Shown: piece after piece, positions 48,985 through 59,105 of the stretch
Layout of the letters: each line of letters opens with the position of its first letter
Position numbering within the stretch: position 1 is the stretch's first letter
Source: Oscillospiraceae bacterium
Lineage (GTDB): Bacteria; Bacillota; Clostridia; Oscillospirales; QAMX01
Length of the DNA: 64,000 nucleotides
Direction: 5' to 3'
Assembly (NCBI GenBank): GCA_015067705.1
Contig: SVLW01000001.1
Span: 72,653 to 136,652 of the forward strand
The notes under the pieces: generated by a model
The model's input: the letters and a program-made list of their open reading frames with translations, nothing else
Database searches by the model: none
Told to the model about the DNA's origin: nothing
Position numbers and translations under genes: made by a program

Positions 48985-49881
48985 TTACTTGTTCTGTTCT
49001 TCTTTTTCCTTGCGGCGCTGATAGCGCATTTCCTCGATCTTCTTGCGCTCGTCGTCTTCGTTATAGTTTTCCACCAGATCCTTGATCTCATAGATGCGGA
49101 ACAGGTCGCCCATGTTGTCGGCGACGCCGGGGACGGAGAGACCGCCGTCGGCGCGGATCACCTGACCGGTGATGTAGTCGGCCTTATCGGAGACCAGCAG
49201 GGACACCACGTTGCCCATGTCAACGGGACGGCCTACGCGGCGCAGGGGGATATAGCGCCAATGATCGCGGAACCACATGCTGTCGCGGGAATCCTGATCC
49301 TCAGGAGTTTTCACGTCGATAACACCGGGGGAGAAGCCGTTGACGCGGATGCCGTACGGGCCCAGGTCAATGGCGAAGGACTCGATGGCGCGGTTCAGAC
49401 CCGCCTTCAGACCGGCATACACGGCGTCGCTGGTATGCGGGGAGAAGGAGCGGATGGAGGTATTGAAGAGAATGACGCCAGGAATCTTGTTGGGCACCAT
49501 GTAGTTGGCGGCTGCCTTGGCACAGAGGATCATGCCGCGGAAGTCCAGCTGATACAGAAGATCCATGGTCTCGGGCTTGATCTCCCGCAGATCTTCAAAA
49601 CGGGTGACGCCGGCGTTATTGATGAGCACGTCGAGACGGCCCAGTTTTTCCACGCATTCCTTCACCAGACGACCCGGCACTTCCACATCCGTCAGGTTGC
49701 CGCTGAGCAGGCAGCCATTGACGCCTTCGGCCAGAACCTTCTCAAGGACAGCCTCGCCGGCTTCCTTGGAGCTGGAATAATGTACTGCGATATCATAGCC
49801 GTCTTTTGCCAGCTGGCGGGCGACAGCTGCACCGATACCGGTGGAAGAACCGGTGACAAGTGCGACTTTTCCGTTTCTCAT
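48985..49881 (-). CDS. SDR-family oxidoreductase with charged C-terminal tail
   Basis: VALVTGSSTGIGAAVARQLA..INNAG..YAGLKAG; tail DERKKIEEMRYQRRKEKEEQNK. Confidence 0.92.
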   Translation of the reverse strand: MRNGKVALVTGSSTGIGAAVARQLAKDGYDIAVHYSSSKEAGEAVLEKVLAEGVNGCLLSGNLTDVEVPGRLVKECVEKLGRLDVLINNAGVTRFEDLREIKPETMDLLYQLDFRGMILCAKAAANYMVPNKIPGVILFNTSIRSFSPHTSDAVYAGLKAGLNRAIESFAIDLGPYGIRVNGFSPGVIDVKTPEDQDSRDSMWFRDHWRYIPLRRVGRPVDMGNVVSLLVSDKADYITGQVIRADGGLSVPGVADNMGDLFRIYEIKDLVENYNEDDERKKIEEMRYQRRKEKEEQNK

Positions 49882-49973
49882 AAATTTCCCTCTCTTTTTT
49901 TCTTTCTCTTATGAAGTAAAATCTGCCGATCCCTCAGAATCCGCAAAGGATCCTGAGGGATTTTATGACTGGT

Positions 49974-50681
49974 TTATTCGCCCAGAATGGTCTCCAGCGG
50001 ATACTCCACGCCGGTCTCCATGACGAAGGTGCGGATCTCGGGGGCGATGCGGGCCATGGCGTCGGTGAATTCCTTGGGGTTCTCAGTGTTGTGACGGATC
50101 AGGTCATAATGAGTGGGGATGCCCACCTTGGTCTTTAAGACCTTGCAGTAGCGGGCAGCCTCGAAATAGTTCATATTGCCCAGCTTACCGTTGATGCAGA
50201 TGAAGGTGGCATCGGGCTCCATACCGGCGTTGGGTACGATGGTGGTGGTGGTGAAGAGCGCGTCGCCGCTGAAATAGAGCTTGCGGCCTTCCACTTCCAC
50301 GACATAGCCCACACTGTCGATATCATGATCGGCGGGCACGGCAGTAATAACGAAGCCGTTTTTTTCCAGCTTCTGGCCGCGGTCCAGCTGGATGCCCTCG
50401 ATGGCAAGACCGGACTTCTCGAGGGCCTTCATGCAGGTGCCGGGGCCCACGATGGTCTGGGGGATGACGTAATCCGCATAGGTCTCGGGGTCAAAATGAT
50501 CCCAATGGGCATGAGTGGAGAGCACCATGTCCACATGCACGCTGCCCTTCTCGATGAAAGGCGGGTAAATACGCTCGGAATTGCCCTTGGCAGTACCGCA
50601 GAACGGGTCTACGGAGAGAGAGCCTGCATCAGTCTTCAGGATAAAACCGGCCTGGCCGATCCACATAATGGTTGCGCCCAT
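49974..50681 (-). CDS. Metallo-beta-lactamase-fold hydrolase (UlaG-like)
   Basis: MGATIMWIGQAGFILKTDAGSLSVDPF...STHAHWDHFDPETY...PADHDIDSVGYVVEVEGRKLYFSGD. Confidence 0.88.
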   Translation of the reverse strand: MGATIMWIGQAGFILKTDAGSLSVDPFCGTAKGNSERIYPPFIEKGSVHVDMVLSTHAHWDHFDPETYADYVIPQTIVGPGTCMKALEKSGLAIEGIQLDRGQKLEKNGFVITAVPADHDIDSVGYVVEVEGRKLYFSGDALFTTTTIVPNAGMEPDATFICINGKLGNMNYFEAARYCKVLKTKVGIPTHYDLIRHNTENPKEFTDAMARIAPEIRTFVMETGVEYPLETILGE

Positions 50682-50705
50682 TTTTCAAGTCCTCCTTAAT
50701 CGTAT

Positions 50706-51458
50706 TTAAGTACCGCTGTAGTTATAGGTGTTGGTGATTTCCAGTTTGATACGGTCGCCGCGGAAGAGCACGGAGGCATACTCCATGGGCTCGTTTTCCG
50801 GGCTGTAGATGAGATTTTCCACATGGATCAGCGGATAATTCTTCCGCACGCCCAGATGGGCGGCCTCAGCGTTGCCGGCCTGGGCGATCTCCAGAGTCTC
50901 CACGACCTTGCTTTTGACCACGCCATAGGCGTCCCGCAGGATATCACAGAGCTGTGCCACCTCAAAGTTGTGGCCCACCTCCAGCATATCGGGGCAGAGC
51001 TTCTTCGGGATATAGGAGACGTGCAGACTCAACGGCGAACCCTTGGCGGTACGCACGCGCACGATGTGGAAGATGGGGGTGCCCTCCGGGATCCCCATGC
51101 GGGTGGCCACGGCCAGGGGCGCGGCGATCTCCCGCGCCTCGATCAGTTTCGTCTCGCTCTCGACGCCCTGCTGGTCCAGCTGTTCCCGGATGCCCATATG
51201 GGACAAAGGGCGGGACAGGAGCTTATTGACGCTGACAAAGGTTCCCTTGCCGGGCACGCGATATAAAAGTCCCTCCTGCGCCAGACGCAGGATCACAGAA
51301 CGTACCGTCATACGGCTCAGGCCGTATTCCCGGCTCAGTTCATTTTCCGACGGGATCCGCGAATTTTCGGACCAGTCGCCATTGATAATCTTGCCCCGGA
51401 TGATTTCCTCAAGCTGGGTATGCAGCGGCTTCGGGCTCTGCGGATCCAAAATACTCAT
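50706..51458 (-). CDS. GntR-family (HutC/UTRA) transcriptional regulator
   Basis: PLHTQLEEIIRGKIINGDWSENSRIPSENELSREYGLSRMTVRSVILRLAQEGLLYRVPGKGTFV + UTRA domain. Confidence 0.93.
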   Translation of the reverse strand: MSILDPQSPKPLHTQLEEIIRGKIINGDWSENSRIPSENELSREYGLSRMTVRSVILRLAQEGLLYRVPGKGTFVSVNKLLSRPLSHMGIREQLDQQGVESETKLIEAREIAAPLAVATRMGIPEGTPIFHIVRVRTAKGSPLSLHVSYIPKKLCPDMLEVGHNFEVAQLCDILRDAYGVVKSKVVETLEIAQAGNAEAAHLGVRKNYPLIHVENLIYSPENEPMEYASVLFRGDRIKLEITNTYNYSGT

Positions 51459-51499
51459 GTGGAATGTTCTCCTTCAAAGCAGATATGATGGGGATTTTT

Positions 51500-52399
51500 T
51501 CAGGAAATAAAGCCGGCATCCAGAAGGGCCTGCTTCATTTCGGCCTCCAGTTCCTGGGAAATGGGCTGGACGGGCTTTCTGGGCACGCCGCCCTTGAGGC
51601 CCATGAGGTTCATGGTGCACTTGACACCGGCCACGCTGCCGCGGGCGCCGGTCTTTTTGATGACCTCGTTTAAGACCGTATAATACTCCCATGCCTTCTC
51701 GCGGCCTTCCTCCTGATAGAGGCGCACCACCTCGGCGCACTGTGCCGGGAAGTAGTTACTGGCAGAGACCACGCCGCCCTTGCCGCCGCGATCCATGCAG
51801 GTGAACACGCTGCTCATAGAGCCGGACACGATCTCGAAATCGTCACGGCCGCCTGCGGCGTCCATATAGGCGTTCATCATGTTCTTGGAGGTATCCTTGA
51901 TGCCGTGGATATTGGGATGATCGGCCAGGATCCGCACCACTTCGGCGGAAATAGTTACTTCGTTGGAGAAGGCCGGTGCGCAGTACAGCAGGATCGGGAT
52001 CTTGCTGTAATCTGCGATCTTGGTGTAATACTCCACCAGGGCAGCATCGGTCATGAGGCCCTTGAAGTAATGGGGCGTCAGGACGGAGAGATAGTCGATG
52101 GGGAGATTCTCGGCCTGGACACGGTCGATAAAGCGGAGAGTCTGGTAAAGAGACTCGCGGCCCACACCGGCGATAAAGCACTTATCGGGATCGGCATAGG
52201 AAGAGGCGGCGCGAATCACTTCCAGAGCCTCGTCGTCGGAGAGCATCCGGAACTCGCCGTTGCTGCCCAGGCACATAAAGCCGTTGACAGCGGTTTTGTT
52301 CCACTGCTCATAGTTATACTGCAGCATATCAAAACGGATCTCGCCGTTTTCGTCAAAGGGTGTGACGGTGGGGATGATAATACCGGATAAATTACGCAT
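51500..52399 (-). CDS. DapA/NanA-family aldolase
   Basis: MRNLSGIIIPTVTPFDENGEIRFDML..GSNGEFRML...PILLYCAPAF...IHGIKDTSKN (Schiff-base Lys). Confidence 0.9.
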   Translation of the reverse strand: MRNLSGIIIPTVTPFDENGEIRFDMLQYNYEQWNKTAVNGFMCLGSNGEFRMLSDDEALEVIRAASSYADPDKCFIAGVGRESLYQTLRFIDRVQAENLPIDYLSVLTPHYFKGLMTDAALVEYYTKIADYSKIPILLYCAPAFSNEVTISAEVVRILADHPNIHGIKDTSKNMMNAYMDAAGGRDDFEIVSGSMSSVFTCMDRGGKGGVVSASNYFPAQCAEVVRLYQEEGREKAWEYYTVLNEVIKKTGARGSVAGVKCTMNLMGLKGGVPRKPVQPISQELEAEMKQALLDAGFIS

Positions 52400-52441
52400 A
52401 CTGATCGGTTCTCCTCTCTCTTTTCGGGGGCCGGACGGCCC

Positions 52442-52457
52442 ATCTATACATACGAGT
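52442..52457 (-). promoter_or_regulatory. Degenerate operator-like site ACTCGTATGTATAGAT directly after TTTACA-N17-TAAAAT
   Basis: 11/16 match to ACTTGTATATACAAGT at the same offset from a promoter. Confidence 0.5.
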
Positions 52458-52552
52458 ATTTTATCACAGCCCGGGATTCTTGTAAATCAATTTGCTCGCA
52501 TTTGCGTAAAAATGCACGAATCTTCCGGGCTTTTCGCAAAACTGCGATTTGA

Positions 52553-55021
52553 TTACTTCTTGCGGAACAGCAGCACGTTTACGGAACAGGCGGGCACCAC
52601 ATGGGAGAAGCTGCGTCCGGCGCCCGAGAGCGTCAGCGTCTGATCGCAGAGAGCACGGGGCTCCTCCAGGGTGTTCTTCGCTTCCAGATCGCCGGTGAAA
52701 AGCTCCACGGTATAGTCGCTTTCCACATCACAGTCGAAGGAGAACGCCACGGTCTCCTCGCCGCCCACGTTTGCGATTTTGACGATGATCTCGTCGCCGC
52801 CCTCCAGCGCGGCGGCACGGATGGAGGGATAGTGCGGCACGTCGATCCGGGCGGCCAGCTGGTCATTGATGTAGCAGGAGAGCACTTCGCCGTCGGACTC
52901 CATACGGAAGCGATGATAGGCGCCGTAGTTCAGGGGAGTCGGCAGCGGGATGGGATCCGCCACCTTCACGGCGCGGAGACCCACGCCCTCATAGAAGGTG
53001 CTGACACCGTTTTCCACCACCCAGCGAACCGGAGTGACGGAGCGGACGTTCCAGGGGAAGCCGGCGGGATCATTGAAGGGATGGCCCTGGGGTGCCACGC
53101 GGCCGCAGTACATGCCGACGCCTACCTGCTGACCCTCCTGCACCAGCGCTTCCATCTCAAAGACGCCGGATCGGGATTCCTCGTCCTCGCCCATCACAAT
53201 GAGCGCACAGTTGGCAACGCCCTGGCTCACCATATATGCCGGCATTTTGAGGAGATCCTCCGGCGTGCAGGGCACGGTGCGGAATCCGTCGGCAGTCGCC
53301 TCCATATGACCGATGATCTCATGGGTGGGCAGTACCGCCTCGCCGTTCCAGCGGATATTGCGGTATTCCATGCCGATGCTGCCGAGCACCGCGGCACCGC
53401 CGCGCATCACGGGAGAATGCATCTCCGGGGCATCGAATTCGGATTCCAGGAGATAGTTGCCGCGATGGCTGCCGAAGAGCTTCCAGGGATAATAGGACGG
53501 GATCGGCGCACTGCGGAGATTGTCGAACTGGATCAGGTTGGGGCTCCAGGCGCGGTAATGGACATTTTCAAAAAGCGGGGCATAGGCGGAGAGCTTCACG
53601 ATATCCTGATTCTGCTCAAAGCCCAGCATGAACATAGCCTCACAAACTGCCGGATACAGGGTACGCATGGGGCCGCTGGTGACGGCGAACTCGCCCAGGA
53701 AGATATCGGGGCCGTTTCTGTCATAGTCGTCATACACATTGGCATGCGCGGCGAACCAGTCGGAGGGATTATAGAAATGCTCATCGGCGATATTGAGGGG
53801 CAATCCGTCCCGCTCCACATGGATATTGGCAATGATGATGAGGTCAGGGTATTTGGCCAGCAGCGCTTTCCGGAACAGCTCATAGCGCGTAAGATATTCG
53901 TCGCCCAGGTTCTCGTTGCCGATTTCCAGATAGCGCAGAGGGAAGGGCTCCGGATGGCCCATCTCGGCGCGCAGTGCGCCCCACTTCGTGGTGACGTCGC
54001 CGCGGGCGTATTCCAGTGCATCCAGTGCGTCCTGCAGAGCGGCATCCAGGGTCTCGCCCTCCATGACGGCGCCGCGGCGGCCCTGGCAGGTCATGCCGCA
54101 GTTGCAGACATAAAGGGGCGCGGCGCTCAGATCCTCGGCAAGCTGTAAAAATTCATGGAAGCCCAGGCCGTCCGTGGCGCGATAACCCCAGACATTCAGG
54201 TGTCCCGGGCGCTGCCAGACAGGGCCCACGGTGGTGCGGAACCAGATGGCCGTCTCGGGAGACAGACCTTCCACCACACAGCCGCCGGGGAAGCGCAGGA
54301 ACCCGGGATGCATGGCCGCCAGATGTTCGGCCAGATCCTTCCGCAGACCGTGACCCAGGAAAGTCTCCTCCGGCATCAGGGAGGTGAAGCCAAAGGTCAC
54401 CTCGCCGCCGTCCGGGGCAGTGATGACAAAGCGGGCGTCTCCTGCGGTGGCGGCGGCAGTGAGCAGGGCGTCATAGCGGGTATATGCGCCGCCGGAAACG
54501 GTCAGTTCGGCTTCCGCCAGAACTTCGTCCCCCCGACGAATGGAGAGTGACAGCCGAACGGGCTTTTCCGCGCGGGCAAAGGTATAGAAGCGATAGGACT
54601 CCCCTGCCTTCGCCGGGACGCCCACATAACCGATATTATAGAGCACGCCGCCGGGGGCAAACTGCACCCGCAGGGCATAGGCGCGGTTTTCGTGGAGGGT
54701 GTCCGTGCTGTCCAGCGTCATTTCGGCATTCTCCGTATACCAGGCCGGGACCGGCGTGGGAGCGATGCCATGCTGACGGATCCAGTATTCAGAGCCCTCG
54801 CCGTTATAGAAGGAGAAGGGCCAGCCGGTAGGACTATAGAGGGTATCTCCCTCCTGCCCCAGATCGGTGGGCACCGCGCTGTCGTCAAAGGCGCGGTTGC
54901 GCAGCATTTCGGGATAGAGTCCGCTGTCACCGGCGCGGTTGATATCTTCAAAGAACACGCCGTAAAGATGCGGTGCCGTGGGGAAACGCTTTTTCTCTGT
55001 AAAAATCTTCAGTTCAGACAT
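52553..55021 (-). CDS. GH51 alpha-L-arabinofuranosidase-like (paralog 1)
   Basis: LYGVFFEDINRAGDSGLYPEMLRNRAFDD...MHPGFLRFPGGCVVEG...LRYLEIGNENLGDEY. Confidence 0.92.
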   Translation of the reverse strand: MSELKIFTEKKRFPTAPHLYGVFFEDINRAGDSGLYPEMLRNRAFDDSAVPTDLGQEGDTLYSPTGWPFSFYNGEGSEYWIRQHGIAPTPVPAWYTENAEMTLDSTDTLHENRAYALRVQFAPGGVLYNIGYVGVPAKAGESYRFYTFARAEKPVRLSLSIRRGDEVLAEAELTVSGGAYTRYDALLTAAATAGDARFVITAPDGGEVTFGFTSLMPEETFLGHGLRKDLAEHLAAMHPGFLRFPGGCVVEGLSPETAIWFRTTVGPVWQRPGHLNVWGYRATDGLGFHEFLQLAEDLSAAPLYVCNCGMTCQGRRGAVMEGETLDAALQDALDALEYARGDVTTKWGALRAEMGHPEPFPLRYLEIGNENLGDEYLTRYELFRKALLAKYPDLIIIANIHVERDGLPLNIADEHFYNPSDWFAAHANVYDDYDRNGPDIFLGEFAVTSGPMRTLYPAVCEAMFMLGFEQNQDIVKLSAYAPLFENVHYRAWSPNLIQFDNLRSAPIPSYYPWKLFGSHRGNYLLESEFDAPEMHSPVMRGGAAVLGSIGMEYRNIRWNGEAVLPTHEIIGHMEATADGFRTVPCTPEDLLKMPAYMVSQGVANCALIVMGEDEESRSGVFEMEALVQEGQQVGVGMYCGRVAPQGHPFNDPAGFPWNVRSVTPVRWVVENGVSTFYEGVGLRAVKVADPIPLPTPLNYGAYHRFRMESDGEVLSCYINDQLAARIDVPHYPSIRAAALEGGDEIIVKIANVGGEETVAFSFDCDVESDYTVELFTGDLEAKNTLEEPRALCDQTLTLSGAGRSFSHVVPACSVNVLLFRKK

Positions 55022-55184
55022 AGTGCTTCTCCTTTTTTCAATCAGTATGCTTTCATTTTTCCACACTCTGCCCTTCCTGTCAAGCGCTCTCCGTCCGTTC
55101 CGGGAAGATTTTTTGTAAAAAACACCGCCCGGAGGGCGGTGTTTTCAGATCGGTCACAGTCCCGGGAAGCGGGTCTCGGGATGC

Positions 55185-57638
55185 TTATGCTTTTTTGAGG
55201 ATCAGGACGCTGACGGAATAGGCGGGAGCGCGATAGACGAAGCGGCGGGCAGCACCGGTACGTTCATAGCGCTTGTCGCAGATATTCAGCGGTTCGTCCA
55301 GAGAGTTGCGGCCATCGGGATCACCGGTGAGGATCTCCTCAATATAGGCAGACTCCACGTCGCAGTCCAGATCGATCTCCACATCCTGATCGCAGTCGGC
55401 AATATTGGCCAGCTTCACGATCACGCCGTCGCCGTCATCCAGCGCAACGGCCTGCACGGCGGGATAGGTCGGAATGGCCACCTCTGCCACCAGCTCGTCA
55501 TTGACAAAGCAGCGCAGCGTTTCGCCGTCCGTCTCCATCCGCAGGCGGTTATACTCGCCATAGCGCAGGGCGGTGGGGATGTTCTCCACAAGGTTCACGG
55601 GACGCCAGCCGACGCCGTCATTCACAGAGCTCATGCCATCTTCAATGACCCAGCTCATGGGCTTGACGCTGCGGGCATCCCAGGGGTCGCCGTGGTCATC
55701 GCCGAAGAACTGCGGCGTCAGGCGGCGGCAGTACATACCGATGCCCACCTTCTGGCCTTCTTCTACCAGAGCCTCCATCTCAAAGACGCCCTGACGGGAT
55801 TCCTCGTCCTCGCCCATGACGACCAGCGTGGGCGGCACGATTCCCCGGCGCTTGAGGGGTGCCGGGATCTGCTTCTCCTCCGGCGCCACCAGGAGGAAGC
55901 CGTCGTCACCGGCCTGGACGCTGCCGGTGATCTCATGGGTGGGAACCGCGGCCTCGCCGTTCCACTTGGCGCCGCGGATAGCAACGCCCGCAGAACCCAG
56001 AACCGATGCAGAGCCGCGATACAGCGGGGAATGGAGCTCCGGCCCGGTCATGCTGCTTTCCACCACTTCCTTGCCGCGGTGGGAGCTGAAGAGCTTCCAG
56101 GGATAGAAGGACGGAATGGCACAGCTGCGCAGATTATCAAAGGCGATCAGATTGGGGTTCCAGCTTCTGTAATGGACATTTTCAAAGAGCGGCGCATAGG
56201 CCTCCAGCTTGACGATATCCTGATTCCGCTCCATGCCGATCATAAACATGGCCTCGCCAATGGCGGGATACAGGGTACGCACCGGGCCGGTGACCACGGC
56301 GAACTCGCCCACGAAGATATCGGGGCCGGAACGGTCGTAGTCGTTATAAAGCTCCGTGCTCTTGGCAAACCACTCGGTCTGGTTATAATAATGCTCGTCG
56401 GCGATATCAAGCGGCAAGCCGTCCTTTTCCACATGGGTGTTGGCGATGATCACCAGATCCGGCCAACGTTCCAGTACGGCCTTGCGGATGCTCTCATACC
56501 GTTCGTTATATTCGGGACCATGGTTTTCGTTGCCGATTTCCAGATATCGCAGGGCAAAGGGCTCCGGATGGCCCATCTTCGCGCGCAGGGCACCCCACTT
56601 CGTGGTCACGTCGCCGCGGGCGTATTCCAGCGCATCCAGTACTTCCTGAAGCGCCATCCGGGTGTCCTCCTCGTTCATGGCGCCGCCGCCGGGACGACCC
56701 TGGCAGGTCATGCCGCAGTTACAGACATAGAGCGCCACCGCGCCCATGTCTTCGGCAAACTGCAGATATTCATGAAAGCCCAGGCCATCGGTGGTGCGAT
56801 AGCCCCAGATATTATAGTGACCGGGACGCTCCCAGACGGGGCCTACGGTCTTCGAGAAGCGGATCATGGTGGAGACCGTCATGCCTTCCACCACACAGCC
56901 GCCGGGGAAACGCAGGAAGCCGGGGCGCATGGAATCCATAATTTCCGCCAGATCCTTACGCAGGCCATGGCCGCGGAAGGTCTCGGCAGGCATCAGGGAG
57001 GCAAAACCGAAGGTCACTTCGCCGCCCTCCGGCGCAGTGATGACGAACTCGCCCTTTGCCACGGTGGCGTCTGCCGTCAGGTCTGCATCATAGCGGGTAT
57101 ACTCGCCGCCGCTGACGGTGATGGCCGCGGACGCCACGACCTTCCCTTCTGCACGGATCGAGAGCTGCAGCGGCACGGTGCCGTCTGCCTTGGCAAATAC
57201 ATAGAAATGATAGGTCTTTCCGGCCTCCGCCGCAATGCCCACATAGCCCACGTTATAGAGCTCGCCGCCGGGGACAAACTTTGCTTCCAGCGCAAACACG
57301 CGGGCATCGTTCAAGGTGTTTTTGTCCGTCAGGGCCATTTCGGCGTCCTTCGTGTACCATGCGGGCACAGGCGTGGGGGCCAGGCCATGCTTTTCTCTCC
57401 AATGGGGTGCGCCCTCGCCTCCGGCGAAGCCGATGCCCCAGCCGGTTTTGATGCGCATAATATCACCTTCCACGGTAAAGCCTTCCGGCACTTCGCCGTC
57501 ATCAAAGGCGCGGTTGCGCAGCATCTCCGGGTAAAGGCCGCTGTCCGCGGCGCGGTTGATATCTTCAAAGAAGAAGCCATAAAGATCCGGAGCAATGGGG
57601 AAACGTTTTTTCTCGGTGTTGATGGTAAGCTTTGGCAT
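55185..57638 (-). CDS. GH51 alpha-L-arabinofuranosidase-like (paralog 2)
   Basis: LYGFFFEDINRAADSGLYPEMLRNRAFDD...MRPGFLRFPGGCVVEG...LRYLEIGNENHGPEY. Confidence 0.92.
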   Translation of the reverse strand: MPKLTINTEKKRFPIAPDLYGFFFEDINRAADSGLYPEMLRNRAFDDGEVPEGFTVEGDIMRIKTGWGIGFAGGEGAPHWREKHGLAPTPVPAWYTKDAEMALTDKNTLNDARVFALEAKFVPGGELYNVGYVGIAAEAGKTYHFYVFAKADGTVPLQLSIRAEGKVVASAAITVSGGEYTRYDADLTADATVAKGEFVITAPEGGEVTFGFASLMPAETFRGHGLRKDLAEIMDSMRPGFLRFPGGCVVEGMTVSTMIRFSKTVGPVWERPGHYNIWGYRTTDGLGFHEYLQFAEDMGAVALYVCNCGMTCQGRPGGGAMNEEDTRMALQEVLDALEYARGDVTTKWGALRAKMGHPEPFALRYLEIGNENHGPEYNERYESIRKAVLERWPDLVIIANTHVEKDGLPLDIADEHYYNQTEWFAKSTELYNDYDRSGPDIFVGEFAVVTGPVRTLYPAIGEAMFMIGMERNQDIVKLEAYAPLFENVHYRSWNPNLIAFDNLRSCAIPSFYPWKLFSSHRGKEVVESSMTGPELHSPLYRGSASVLGSAGVAIRGAKWNGEAAVPTHEITGSVQAGDDGFLLVAPEEKQIPAPLKRRGIVPPTLVVMGEDEESRQGVFEMEALVEEGQKVGIGMYCRRLTPQFFGDDHGDPWDARSVKPMSWVIEDGMSSVNDGVGWRPVNLVENIPTALRYGEYNRLRMETDGETLRCFVNDELVAEVAIPTYPAVQAVALDDGDGVIVKLANIADCDQDVEIDLDCDVESAYIEEILTGDPDGRNSLDEPLNICDKRYERTGAARRFVYRAPAYSVSVLILKKA

Positions 57639-57812
57639 AGTGATTCTCCTTTCTCGTTGGGTTCTGTCTGTACGTTCATTTTTTCATATCCGGGCCAACT
57701 TGTCAACGCATTGCCCACAACACGGATAGGATATCATAATTCTGTTCAGCATTGCTAAGTATGATAGAAAATATTGTCCGGATTCTATTGTATTCTTACA
57801 AAAATTGGTAAA

Positions 57813-57849
57813 AAGGACGCTCTGCCTAAAACTGCAGAGCGTCCTTTTT
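57813..57849. terminator. Intrinsic terminator
   Basis: AAAGGACGCTCTGC...GCAGAGCGTCCTTTTTT. Confidence 0.8.
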
Positions 57850-57855
57850 TGATTC

Positions 57856-58971
57856 TTACTGTTCTGCGGCGGAGCCGTCTTTGCGATAGCGGGCGGGATA
57901 CTGATAATCCCGGAAGGGATAGGCGGCAAATGCCTCCTCGTCCAGTTCCACGCCGAGGCCGGGACGGTCGGAAATTTTGAAATACCCGTCCACGGGCTTT
58001 AAGTCGATGTCATAGAGCGACTCACGCGCATAGGTGGCCTGGGAGAATTCCAGAATGTCGAAGTTCTGCATAGCGGCGCAGACCTGGATGGTGGCGGCGG
58101 TGGCAACCGGGCCATTGGGATTGTGGGGCGCGAACTTGATGAGATAAGGCTCTGCCATATAGGCGATCTTGCGGATCTCGGAGATGCCGCCGCAGTGGCA
58201 GATATCCGGCTGGATCACATCAAGAAGCCGGTCGGAGATCACCTCCCGGTAATCATAGCGGCTGTAGAGCCGCTCGCCGGCGGCGATGGGGACATTATAG
58301 GGATTCCCGATCAATTTGCCGTAAAGACCGCTGTTCTCCGGCGGGATGGGCTCTTCAAAGAAGTGGAGGTCATAGTCCTTTGCCGCCTCCAAAAGAGACA
58401 TGGCATCTCTCGGGGTGCTGTCGCCGTGGTGGTCGATGGCGATGATGTGATCGTCGCCGATGATTCTGCGGATGGCGTCCAGCTTGGCGGCGAATTTCTT
58501 TGCCGCGCCATAGCGGTCGTCGCCCACTTCCTCCGGCACCGTGCCGGTCTTGACGCCGGCGAAGCCCTTGGCGATGATCTCCGCTGCCAGTTCCGGGCCG
58601 CCGTGGGTATAAGTGCGGATCCGGTCGCGGACCTTGCCGCCCAGAAGTTCGTATACCGGCACCCCCAAGGCCTTGCCCTTGATATCCCACAGAGCCATAT
58701 CAATGCCGGAAATAGCGCTCTGGTACACAAATCCGCTCTTCCAGAAGCCGTGGCGATACATTTTCTGCCAGACATAGTCCACATTCCGGGGATCCTCGCC
58801 GATGACGCTGCGCTGGGCCAGCACATGAATGGCCGCGTCCACCATGAGCTCCAGCCCCTCAATGCTGGCCTCGCCCCAGCCATAGATGCCCTCGTCGGTC
58901 AGTACCTTCACAAAGATCCAGTTCTGACGCTCTGCAAATACCAAAAACGTTTTCACGTCGGTGACTTTCAT
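57856..58971 (-). CDS. Enolase-superfamily (mandelate racemase/galactonate dehydratase-like) protein, paralog 1
   Basis: MKVTDVKTFLVFAERQNWIFVKVLTDEGIYGWGEASIEG..IAIDHHGDST...FFEEPIPPEN..PIAAGERLYSR..QPDICHCGGISE. Confidence 0.9.
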   Translation of the reverse strand: MKVTDVKTFLVFAERQNWIFVKVLTDEGIYGWGEASIEGLELMVDAAIHVLAQRSVIGEDPRNVDYVWQKMYRHGFWKSGFVYQSAISGIDMALWDIKGKALGVPVYELLGGKVRDRIRTYTHGGPELAAEIIAKGFAGVKTGTVPEEVGDDRYGAAKKFAAKLDAIRRIIGDDHIIAIDHHGDSTPRDAMSLLEAAKDYDLHFFEEPIPPENSGLYGKLIGNPYNVPIAAGERLYSRYDYREVISDRLLDVIQPDICHCGGISEIRKIAYMAEPYLIKFAPHNPNGPVATAATIQVCAAMQNFDILEFSQATYARESLYDIDLKPVDGYFKISDRPGLGVELDEEAFAAYPFRDYQYPARYRKDGSAAEQ

Positions 58972-59065
58972 AAAAGGCTCCCTCCTGTACTCATTTCCCT
59001 TATTATACCATATTATTTCAGTCTGCCACGGTTCGATCTGAAAACGCGGATAATTTCCGCATGAA

Positions 59066-59094
59066 AAAGCCCGCCTCATAAGAGGCGGGCTTTT
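59066..59094. terminator. Intrinsic terminator
   Basis: AAAGCCCGCCTC-ATAA-GAGGCGGGCTTTT. Confidence 0.8.
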
Positions 59095-59105
59095 GGAATC
59101 GAAGC

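Noticed and set aside
55692-57758. 688-aa plus-strand ORF
   Set aside because: Antisense to GH51 paralog 2; composition of a shadow ORF. The 515-aa ORF at 52601-54148 is rejected for the same reason
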